Of a DNA stretch of 64,000 bases, positions 34,626 through 42,286 are shown piece by piece; the first letter of the stretch is position 1, and every line of letters begins with the position of its first letter. The notes under the pieces are model-generated. The model saw only the letters and a program-made list of their open reading frames with translations. It made no database searches and was not told the DNA's origin. Made by a program: the position numbers and the translations under genes. Source of the stretch: Epibacterium ulvae (lineage in GTDB: Bacteria; Pseudomonadota; Alphaproteobacteria; Rhodobacterales; Rhodobacteraceae); contig NZ_JAHHIR010000013.1 in assembly GCF_018678075.1 (NCBI RefSeq), positions 1 through 64,000 of the forward strand. Direction: 5' to 3'.

Positions 34626-35990
34626 ATGACGCAAGACATCTTCGGACAAGAGACCAGCCTTTCTTCTGCTGACGCTCTGAAGGAATGGAATGCTGCACAG
34701 CTGGGTGTGCTTGCGCACGCGGCGAATACGGCCGATCACCTTGGAGCCGTTTTGAACAGCGCACCTGAATTTGCCGTGGGTCACGCGTTGAAAGGTCTCG
34801 CGATCTTGATGCTGGGCCGCTCTGAGCTGAACCAGATGGCCGCGGATGCTTTGCAAGTCGCCAAAAGCTTTTACGAAGGCGCCCTACCCCGTGAACGCAA
34901 ATATGTCGACGCGCTGGAAGCCTGGGTCAATGGCCGCCCGACGCAATCCATCAACATCGTCGAAACAATTTTGGATGCACACCCTTGCGATACGCTGGCG
35001 ATGAAACTCAGCCACGGCATCCGCTTTATCATGGGCGACAATCACGGCATGCGCACATCCGTGGAACGCGTGATGTCGGCCTATGCGCCGGAACACCCGG
35101 GCCGTGGCTACCTGCTGGGCTGTCACTCCTTTGCGCTGGAAGAGACCGGATCATACGAGAAGGCCGAGAACACCGGCCGTCAGGCGCTGTGGATGGCACC
35201 GGATGATGCCTGGGGTCTGCACTCGGTTGCGCACGTGCATGAGATGACCGGCAACGCCAAAGTCGGTCTCGACTGGCTGGCCGGGCGCGAAGAAGCCTGG
35301 GCCCATTGCAACAACTTTCGCTACCACGTCTGGTGGCACAAGGCGCTGATGCATTTGGACCTGGGTCAGATGGATCAGGCGATCAACCTTTACGATACTG
35401 AAATCCGCAAAGACAAAACGGACGACTATCGCGACATCTCCAATGCGACCTCCTTGCTGATGCGTCTGGAACTGGAAGGTGTCCAGGTCGGCAATCGCTG
35501 GGATGAGCTGTCAGAGTTCTGCGCCAATCGCACCGAAGACGGCAGCCTGATCTTTGCTGATCTGCACTATTTGCTGGCGCTTGCTGGCCGCGACCGTCAG
35601 GCCGAGACCAAGCGAATGGTTGCCCGAATTCACGCAGATGGGCAAAAACGCGCTACAGATGCACAAGAACGCATGGGCATTCCGGGTGCGACCGCTGCAC
35701 TGGGCCTTGAAGCCTTTGGCGAAGGCGATTATGGCAAGGCTTTCAATCACCTGAGTTCTGCACGCGACACGATGCAGCTCGCAGGTGGCAGCCATGCGCA
35801 ACGGGATGTTTTTGAACGTATGACAATCGATTCAGGCCTGCGTGCAGGTGCATTTGACGCGGTTGAAGCGATCCTGGATGACCGACGCTCCAAACGCGCA
35901 GGCGGTGAAGACAACTATGCCATGGCACGGCGAGCGCTGATCTCAGAAGCCCGCAGCGCCAATACTGACCACAGCGTACCGGCTGAATAA
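34626..35990 (+). CDS. Tetratricopeptide repeat protein, TTC38-like
   Basis: This 454-residue, mostly helical soluble protein carries degenerate TPR motifs (HALKGLAILMLGRSELNQMA, then GRGYLLGCHSFALEETGSYE, then WGLHSVAHVHEMTGNAKVGL, then VWWHKALMHLDLGQMDQAIN). This sequence set is that of TTC38, a family found in animals and proteobacteria with no proven role. The ATG at 34626 has AACGAAC upstream and no clear SD. A 241-bp gap separates it from the CoA-transferase. A 7-bp hairpin (GTACCGG / CCGGTAC, 35976-35997) overlaps its stop. Confidence 0.85.
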   Translation: MTQDIFGQETSLSSADALKEWNAAQLGVLAHAANTADHLGAVLNSAPEFAVGHALKGLAILMLGRSELNQMAADALQVAKSFYEGALPRERKYVDALEAWVNGRPTQSINIVETILDAHPCDTLAMKLSHGIRFIMGDNHGMRTSVERVMSAYAPEHPGRGYLLGCHSFALEETGSYEKAENTGRQALWMAPDDAWGLHSVAHVHEMTGNAKVGLDWLAGREEAWAHCNNFRYHVWWHKALMHLDLGQMDQAINLYDTEIRKDKTDDYRDISNATSLLMRLELEGVQVGNRWDELSEFCANRTEDGSLIFADLHYLLALAGRDRQAETKRMVARIHADGQKRATDAQERMGIPGATAALGLEAFGEGDYGKAFNHLSSARDTMQLAGGSHAQRDVFERMTIDSGLRAGAFDAVEAILDDRRSKRAGGEDNYAMARRALISEARSANTDHSVPAE

Positions 35991-36023
35991 CCGGTACCTA
36001 TAGTAACGAATTTGACCAAAAAA

Positions 36024-37283
36024 ATGGCTACAATAACGCCCATGCCCACAGCGCATCCGGTTCCGGATGCGGCGAACAGCCGGATGGCTCCGCAAAACAC
36101 GGTACAACGTCAGCGCGACCCGCGTTTGGACTTTTACCGCGGAATTGCCATGTTCATCATTCTAATCGCCCACGTGCCCGGCAACCGTTGGACCGGCTGG
36201 ATCCCTGCCCGATTTGGGTTCTCGGACGCGACTGAAATCTTTGTCTTCTGCTCCGGCATGGCCTCGGCCATTGCGTTTGGCGGATCTTTTGCCCGCAAGG
36301 GCTGGTGGCTGGGCACCGCGCGCGTGGCGTTTCGCTGCTGGCAGGTTTTCTGGGCCCATATCGGCCTGTTCTTCTTTATCGCGATGTCGATGGCGGCGCT
36401 GGATCTGTTTGGCGGATTTGAAAAAAGCTACATCGCCTCGCTCAACCTGGCCCCTTTCTTTAACGACCCTGCTCCGCAGCTGGTGGGATTGTTTACCCTG
36501 TCTTATATACCGAACTACTTTGACATCTTGCCGATGTATCTGGTGGTTCTGGCACTGTTGCCGGTGCTGATGGGTCTGGAAAAGATCAGCCTGTGGGCGG
36601 TTGGCGCATTTTGCGTCGCGCTGTGGCTGATTGCGAACCCATATATGATCGGCCTTGGCCCGGATGGAGTTGGTCTGTCTGCGGAACCCTGGTCGGACCG
36701 CGAATGGTTCTTTAACCCCTTTGGCTGGCAGTTGTTGTTCTTTACTGGATTTGCGTTCATGCGCGGCTGGCTGCCCAAGCCGCCGGTCACCAAAGCGCTG
36801 ATCACCTTCTGCGCCGTCTTTCTGATCCTCGCCATGCCGTTTGGATCGTGGAAGGTCTTCACCTGGGTGCAGGCCGCGAACCAAGATCTGGGCGAAATCA
36901 TCCGCCCCACCTGGAATTGGACCGCACAGTGGCGTGAAAAGACCGACTTTGGCCTGTTGCGCTATATGCACTTCCTGGCGCTGGCCTATCTGGGTTGGGT
37001 GATCGCCGGTGAAGGCGGGCAGAACCTGATCGCACGTGGCCAGTCCACAGCTGCGCGGGTCTGGTCCTTCTTCCTCGGCATCATCACCAAAGTGGGCCAG
37101 CAATCGCTTGCGGTCTTTGTCTTCTCCATGGCGCTTGCCCGTTTGATAGGCTTTGCGCTGGATCAGACCGGCCGCGCCGTTGTTACAACCGCTTTTGCGA
37201 ACCTTGTGGGGTTTGTTTTAATCATTGGCTGCGCTTATGGCGCGGCGTGGTTCAAATCCCAACCGTGGAGACAAAAGAAATGA
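36024..37283 (+). CDS. opgC: OpgC-like membrane acyltransferase (glucan succinylation)
   Basis: This 419-residue protein has about ten membrane segments and begins, after a short polar N-terminus, with RLDFYRGIAMFIILIAHVPG, the OpgC_C signature; WGWI and EIFVFCSGMASAIAFGGSFA follow. OpgC adds succinyl groups to osmoregulated periplasmic glucans. Its stop overlaps the opgG start (ATGA at 37280-37283). No strong SD is visible before ATG 36024. Membership in the opg operon supports the role. Confidence 0.9.
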   Translation: MATITPMPTAHPVPDAANSRMAPQNTVQRQRDPRLDFYRGIAMFIILIAHVPGNRWTGWIPARFGFSDATEIFVFCSGMASAIAFGGSFARKGWWLGTARVAFRCWQVFWAHIGLFFFIAMSMAALDLFGGFEKSYIASLNLAPFFNDPAPQLVGLFTLSYIPNYFDILPMYLVVLALLPVLMGLEKISLWAVGAFCVALWLIANPYMIGLGPDGVGLSAEPWSDREWFFNPFGWQLLFFTGFAFMRGWLPKPPVTKALITFCAVFLILAMPFGSWKVFTWVQAANQDLGEIIRPTWNWTAQWREKTDFGLLRYMHFLALAYLGWVIAGEGGQNLIARGQSTAARVWSFFLGIITKVGQQSLAVFVFSMALARLIGFALDQTGRAVVTTAFANLVGFVLIIGCAYGAAWFKSQPWRQKK

Positions 37284-38794
37284 GCAGTCTGACGCGTCGC
37301 TCCTTCTTGTCCGTCGCTCTGGCAAGCACATCTGCGTTGACCTTTCCCCATGTGTCGATGGCAGATGTCACCTCGCCCTTTTCGTTTCAGGGGCTGGTCG
37401 AACGTGCTCGTGAGTTGGCGACTAAGTCTTACCGACCGCGTCCAAAAGTTCCCCAAGACTGGTTAAACCTGTCCTATGATGAATATCAAACCATCTGGTT
37501 CCGAGGCAAAGACGCGCTGTGGTCCAACACCGACCGCAGTTACAACGTCGACTACTTCCTGCCGGGGCTCTATTTTCCGCGTGCCGTACAAATCCATACG
37601 ATTGTCGATGGTCAGGCGCAGCATCAACCCTTTGACTATTCGCTGTTTGACAAAACCGACAAAGCGCCAGAGCTCAGCCAGGAGGGCGATCTGGGCTATT
37701 CTGGCTTTCGTCTGCGCACCGAACTGTCGGAGCCAGGCGAAAAGCGTGAGTTCTGCGTTTTCCAAGGCGCCAGCTATTTCCGCGCGATTGGTGCTACCAA
37801 TGATTATGGCTTGTCGGCTCGTGGTCTTGCGCTGAAAACAGGCGATCCCGAAGGTGAAGAATTCCCTGATTTTGTCGAATTCTGGCTGGAAGCGCCATCC
37901 GCTGGTCAAAAGAACATCGTGGTCTATGCGCTGTTGGATTCGCCTTCTGTAACGGGTGCCTACCGGTTCAACATCGTTCCCGGCACCGCCTGTGTTATGG
38001 ATGTGGAAGCACGCCTGTTTGCCCGCGATGAGCTGCCCCATGTGGGGATAGGCCCGCTGACATCGATGTTCCTGTTTGACGCCACCAACCGAAGCCGGTT
38101 TGATGATTTCCGCCCGGCGGTGCACGACAGTGACGGCTTGCTCATCGAAAACGGCAATGGTGAAGTTCTGTGGCGTCCGCTTGCAAACCCGGCCAAGTTG
38201 CAGATCTCATCCTTTGTGGATGAGAACCCACGTGGGTTTGGCCTGATGCAACGGGCGCGCAAATTCTCGGATTTTGCCGATCTTGAGGCCAATTACCACA
38301 AACGCCCCTGCCTATGGGTCGAGCCCAAAGGGGACTGGGGCAAAGGGGCCGTGACCCTGGTTGAGATCCCGGCCGACAAAGAGATCTACGACAATATCGT
38401 CGCCTATTGGCGTCCGCGCGAAGCCTATGCACCTGGCACTGAAATTGATCTTTCCTATCGCCTGTCCTGGGGACAGGAACCCGACATGCAGCTGCCTCGC
38501 GCCATTGATACCGCCGCAGGGGCGCGTATTTTCGGCGAGCAAGGCCGCATCATGACCATTGATTTCGAGGCAAGCCCGCTGTTTGTCGATGGCCCCGATG
38601 CATTGGACATTTTCATCTCGTCTCCCCATGTGGAAACGAGCGAAGGCGTGCTGCAAAAGAACCCTGAAACCGGTGGGCTGCGCCTTGCGTTCTCCTTTGA
38701 TCCCGGTGAACGCGACCACGTCGAACTGCGCGCACAGCTGCGCAAAGACGGGCAACCCGCTACAGAAGTTTGGCTATATCGGTGGACCACATGA
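37280..38794 (+). CDS. opgG: Periplasmic glucan biosynthesis protein OpgG/MdoG family
   Basis: This 504-residue protein has a twin-arginine-like signal (TRRSFLSVALASTSALTFPH, cleaved near SMA) and the MdoG domain: LSYDEYQTIWFRGKDALWSN, LPGLYFPRAVQIHTI, LGYSGFRLRTELS, ASYFRAIGATNDYGLSARGL and RPCLWVEPKGDWGKGAVTLV. It works in the periplasm with OpgH to make beta-glucan backbones and branches. Tat targeting resembles OpgD. ATGA overlaps with both neighbours show one co-translated unit. Confidence 0.92.
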   Translation: MSSLTRRSFLSVALASTSALTFPHVSMADVTSPFSFQGLVERARELATKSYRPRPKVPQDWLNLSYDEYQTIWFRGKDALWSNTDRSYNVDYFLPGLYFPRAVQIHTIVDGQAQHQPFDYSLFDKTDKAPELSQEGDLGYSGFRLRTELSEPGEKREFCVFQGASYFRAIGATNDYGLSARGLALKTGDPEGEEFPDFVEFWLEAPSAGQKNIVVYALLDSPSVTGAYRFNIVPGTACVMDVEARLFARDELPHVGIGPLTSMFLFDATNRSRFDDFRPAVHDSDGLLIENGNGEVLWRPLANPAKLQISSFVDENPRGFGLMQRARKFSDFADLEANYHKRPCLWVEPKGDWGKGAVTLVEIPADKEIYDNIVAYWRPREAYAPGTEIDLSYRLSWGQEPDMQLPRAIDTAAGARIFGEQGRIMTIDFEASPLFVDGPDALDIFISSPHVETSEGVLQKNPETGGLRLAFSFDPGERDHVELRAQLRKDGQPATEVWLYRWTT

Positions 38795-40662
38795 CCCAAG
38801 ATCGCCTTTTGCCACCCGACCAACCGCTCGACATGCCCGAGCAGGACTTTGCCGCGCCATTTCGCGACGACCAGGCCCCCGATACGGTGCCAGAGCAACA
38901 GGCGGCGCTGTGGCGCATCCTGAGCTTTTCGCCCGCAATGATCATGACCGCCGCGCTTGGCTGGGTGATGATGGGCTGGTTCACCGATGGCGGTGTGACC
39001 GTGCTGGAAGGCATCTTGCTGACGCTGATCATTTTCAACTTCTTCTGGATCAGCTTCTCGGTCTCAACTGTTCTGCTCGGCCTCTACTCACTCGCGCGCC
39101 GCAGTGTTGTCCGCCTGCGCGGTCCGGTCCCGGCGCAAAAGGTTGCGCTGTTGGTGCCGGTCTATAATGAGATCCCCTGGTATGTTCTGGGCAATGCCCA
39201 ATCCATGCTGGAAGAGCTGAACGCCCAAGGCAGCAGCCACGATTATGCGATGTTCATCCTGTCGGACACACGCGACGATGAAATCGCCGATCAGGAACGC
39301 CGTAGTGTCGAAGCGCTACAGGCCATGCTGCCGGCGTCCATGCCACTGTATTACCGCCGTCGCGCCGACAATGTGGGCCGCAAGGTTGGCAATATCGCCG
39401 ATTGGGTCCGCCGTTGGGGTGGGGCTTACGACGCGATGCTGGTTCTGGATGCCGACAGCCTGATGACCGGGCGCGCCATTGCACAACTGACCAGCGCCTT
39501 GGCCCGTGACCCAAGCGCAGGCCTGATCCAAAGCTTTCCGCAACTCATTGGCGCGCAATCGGTATTTGGCCGCATGCAGCAGTTCGCCAATACTGTGTAC
39601 GGTCTGGCGCTTGCCGAAGGTCTGGCACGTTGGGCCGGTCACGAGGGCAATTATTGGGGCCACAATGCGATCATCCGCACCCGCGCCTTTGCCGCTTGTG
39701 CGGGTCTTCCGTCCCTGCGCAGTCTGACAGGCAAAGAAAGCCTGATCATGAGCCACGACTTTGTCGAGGCAGGTCTGCTACGTCGCGCCGGGTGGAGCGT
39801 TCAGTTCCTGCCCCGGATCAAAGGCTCCTATGAGGAAACGCCCCAGACCTTGATCGACCACATCCAACGGGATCGTCGCTGGTGTCAGGGCAACATGCAG
39901 CACATCAACCTGCTGAACGCCCGTGGTTTTCGCGCGATCTCTCGCTTCCATCTGTTCCACGGCGCAGTCGGTTATCTGATGGCCCCAATCTGGTTCGCGC
40001 TTTTGGTAATCTGGGCTATTATTGGGCGCGGCGAAGAGGCCTCGGTCCTGACTTATTTCTCCGAGGCCAACCCAACCATGCCGTCCTGGCCGGATATGAG
40101 CGAGCCGCGCCATGTGTTGGTGATCTTGCTGATATACGCGATGCTGCTTGCCCCCAAACTGTTGGCTTCGATCGCCCTGCCGCTCAGCGGAAAGAAGTTT
40201 GCAGAATATGGCGGTGCCGGACAGTTCCTGTTGTCGGTCACGTCCGAGATCATCTTGGCGATCCTGTATGCTCCGATCCTGATGGTGCAACAGATGATCG
40301 CGGTGTTCCGCACCCTGCTCGGTGTTCAACGTGGCTGGGCTCCGCAGGCCCGGGACGGCGGCCAATACAGCTGGCGCACCATTGCCATTTGCCACGCGCT
40401 GGAAACTGTCAGCGGCGCGGCGCTTTGGGTTGGCATTCTGGCCGGTATGGTGTCGATCTGGCTGCTGCCGATTGCGCTGTCACTGGTGCTGGCCATTCCG
40501 CTGTCGGCCCTGTCCGGCATGCCGATCCGCGAGCGGATTGGGCGTTGGATGGGCACCCATGATCACTTCAAGGAACCCCAGATCACGCAGGCCGCGCGGG
40601 CGTACCGCACGCAAATGCGCCAGTTCCTGGAAAACCAGTCACAGGCAACTGCAGCCGAGTAA
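38791..40662 (+). CDS. opgH: Glucans biosynthesis glucosyltransferase OpgH/MdoH
   Basis: This 623-residue protein has two N-terminal membrane segments, a GT2 catalytic domain (VALLVPVYNEIPWYVLGNAQ, then DYAMFILSDTRDDEIADQER, then RRADNVGRKVGNIADWVRRW, then MLVLDADSLMTG) and C-terminal membrane segments. QxxRW appears as IQRDRRWCQGNMQHINLLNA, consistent with processive synthesis. It polymerises beta-1,2-glucan from UDP-glucose across the inner membrane. The start MTQDRLLPP is at the ATGA overlap with opgG. Confidence 0.95.
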   Translation: MTQDRLLPPDQPLDMPEQDFAAPFRDDQAPDTVPEQQAALWRILSFSPAMIMTAALGWVMMGWFTDGGVTVLEGILLTLIIFNFFWISFSVSTVLLGLYSLARRSVVRLRGPVPAQKVALLVPVYNEIPWYVLGNAQSMLEELNAQGSSHDYAMFILSDTRDDEIADQERRSVEALQAMLPASMPLYYRRRADNVGRKVGNIADWVRRWGGAYDAMLVLDADSLMTGRAIAQLTSALARDPSAGLIQSFPQLIGAQSVFGRMQQFANTVYGLALAEGLARWAGHEGNYWGHNAIIRTRAFAACAGLPSLRSLTGKESLIMSHDFVEAGLLRRAGWSVQFLPRIKGSYEETPQTLIDHIQRDRRWCQGNMQHINLLNARGFRAISRFHLFHGAVGYLMAPIWFALLVIWAIIGRGEEASVLTYFSEANPTMPSWPDMSEPRHVLVILLIYAMLLAPKLLASIALPLSGKKFAEYGGAGQFLLSVTSEIILAILYAPILMVQQMIAVFRTLLGVQRGWAPQARDGGQYSWRTIAICHALETVSGAALWVGILAGMVSIWLLPIALSLVLAIPLSALSGMPIRERIGRWMGTHDHFKEPQITQAARAYRTQMRQFLENQSQATAAE

Positions 40663-40693
40663 CCGGCAAAAGCCCAGCGATGTGAGACGCGAG

Positions 40694-40725
40694 AACCCAG
40701 CCTATTGGCTGGGTTCTGCTTTTTC
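40694..40725. terminator. Terminator between opgH and the convergent esterase gene
   Basis: AACCCAGCC / GGCTGGGTT forms a perfect 9-bp stem with a TATT loop, followed on the plus strand by CTGCTTTTT. It ends the opg operon. The minus-strand esterase gene's last codons and stop (TAG at 40702-40704) lie inside it, so the stem may act on one or both transcripts. Confidence 0.75.
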
Positions 40726-41577
40726 AAACCAGGTTGTAACCGCTTCGGCCCAGCCGCTGGGGACTGAGTGACCGCCTGGATGGATGGTAAAGGTGATCTC
40801 GGCTCCTGCGCCACAATCCCAAAGCCGCAGTAGATTGTCACCATTGGTCCAGGCTCGGCTGGGTGCATGAGTTTCACAACCCAACGCGTCGCGCCAGACC
40901 TCCAGCCCGGCATAAATATCACCCTGCTGCCACGTGCCGCTACGCAGGTAACGCCCTTCCAGGGGAACAACACTGTCTGTCCAGCCATGAGTGTGATGCA
41001 GACGAATGGGCCCTTCGCAGGACGCAGGCTGCGGACGCCAAAACCCGCCCGCGACCGGCGCATAGGCCGCAAATGTATCAGGCGCTTCGCACGCGAGATA
41101 GTTCACCATAAAGGCACCGGCAGAAAAGCCCGCCATAACCGTCTGTTGCGGATCGATATTGAAGCGCGTGGACGCGTCGTCCAGAAGTTCCTTGAAATAG
41201 GCCACTTCATCACGCCCTTCCCAACCCGGATAGAAGCTCCACGACGGCCCGCGATTGGCAGAGCGTGGCACCCCGTTGGGAGCAATCACCGCATAGCCGC
41301 GCGCGGTCAAAGCGTCGACCATGCCGATGTTCTTCAACACGCGTTCACCGGTGCCGCCCGCTCCATGCAGGAACACAATTGCCGGACCTGCTGTTGCAGC
41401 GTCATCGGGCAGAATGATTTCGTAGGTGCCCGAGCTGACTTCGCAAGACGCCTCATCCGCGCCGCAGGCGGCATATGCGCCATTGGCAATCACAGTGCTG
41501 GCTGCAACGGCCACCGCGCCCCAAACGCCGGTGTTCAGCCCTGCCATTCCTTCACCGGTAGATTTGTTCTGATCCAT
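40702..41577 (-). CDS. Secreted alpha/beta-hydrolase (PHB depolymerase/LpqC-like esterase)
   Basis: This 291-residue protein has an N-terminal hydrophobic signal (VAVAASTVIANGAYA), oxyanion HGAGGTGERVLK, nucleophile elbow GFSAGAF, HTHGWTDSVVP and the catalytic His in IHPGGHSVPSG. The esterase_PHB family acts on polyhydroxybutyrate, feruloyl or acetyl esters. PHB depolymerase-like exported enzymes are common in marine bacteria. Substrate is unknown. The start is uncertain: ATG 41577 overlaps the rhodanese gene by 43 bp, and ATG 41547 would reduce this to 13 bp. Confidence 0.85.
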   Translation of the reverse strand: MDQNKSTGEGMAGLNTGVWGAVAVAASTVIANGAYAACGADEASCEVSSGTYEIILPDDAATAGPAIVFLHGAGGTGERVLKNIGMVDALTARGYAVIAPNGVPRSANRGPSWSFYPGWEGRDEVAYFKELLDDASTRFNIDPQQTVMAGFSAGAFMVNYLACEAPDTFAAYAPVAGGFWRPQPASCEGPIRLHHTHGWTDSVVPLEGRYLRSGTWQQGDIYAGLEVWRDALGCETHAPSRAWTNGDNLLRLWDCGAGAEITFTIHPGGHSVPSGWAEAVTTWFEKAEPSQ

Positions 41578-42008
41578 CCTGGTCCTGCCTTTGATCCAAG
41601 CATGCCCTCGGGCACATCAATTATGTTTGTAAATCCTGCTTCACTTAACCGAAGCGTCATCCGCGCCGACCGCACGCCGCGCGCGCAAATCAGCGCCACG
41701 GCTGCGTCCTTGTCTGAACCAACAATCTGCGTCAGCACATCGGTGAAATCTTCGCGCCGCATATCGATTTGATGCCCACCTTCCGGCACGCCGGAGGCCC
41801 GCCATTCGCGTGGTGTGCGAATATCCACCAAAGTGATCTCGCCGCGCAGGGCCAGATCATGTGCCTCAGATACGCTCAACTTGCCGTTCTTATGGGTGGG
41901 TGGTGTCAGGTATTGCCACCGCGCCACGCCAAGGGCTGCAACCACAACGCCCGCACCGATCAAAAACCGCCGCCGGTTGATACTGGGCGCCTGTTTATCA
42001 CTGCTCAC
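41535..42008 (-). CDS. Membrane-anchored rhodanese-domain protein
   Basis: The 157-residue form has a Tat-like N-terminus (NRRRFLIGAGVVVAALGVA) and a rhodanese domain with active-site cysteine in ALICARGVRSARM and the IDVPEGMLGSKAGPGWI end. I chose GTG 42008 because GGGGGGACC sits just upstream and it puts the twin-arginine motif near the N-terminus; an ATG at 42071 would add 21 residues. Rhodaneses move sulfane sulfur, and this one would act in the periplasm. It overlaps the esterase downstream. Confidence 0.82.
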   Translation of the reverse strand: MSSDKQAPSINRRRFLIGAGVVVAALGVARWQYLTPPTHKNGKLSVSEAHDLALRGEITLVDIRTPREWRASGVPEGGHQIDMRREDFTDVLTQIVGSDKDAAVALICARGVRSARMTLRLSEAGFTNIIDVPEGMLGSKAGPGWIRTNLPVKEWQG

Positions 42009-42286
42009 TTTGGTCCCCCCTGTGCCATTGGACACCTGGTCAATGATTGAAACTAAAATCGAAACTAGCATCGCCCCTTTGAAAAAACAGCATGCGCAGG
42101 CTTGAATTGCCGCATTTCACAATCAAGTTCACGTCATCGCCCGCTTTGCCAGCCTGCTGTGTTAGCGATCAACCTGAACACAGCATCAAGTTAATTTATC
42201 GGATGCGTCCTGAAAGGCTGGAACCGGGGATAAAAAAAGCTTAGTCAAGCGTGACTTTTTCTAATGCCATCCAGGAGATCTGCCAC

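Noticed and set aside
42251-42286. GTG at 42251 as mrpA start
   Set aside because: The ribosome site AGGAG fits GTG 42287, and the protein from there begins with the family-like hydrophobic segment.
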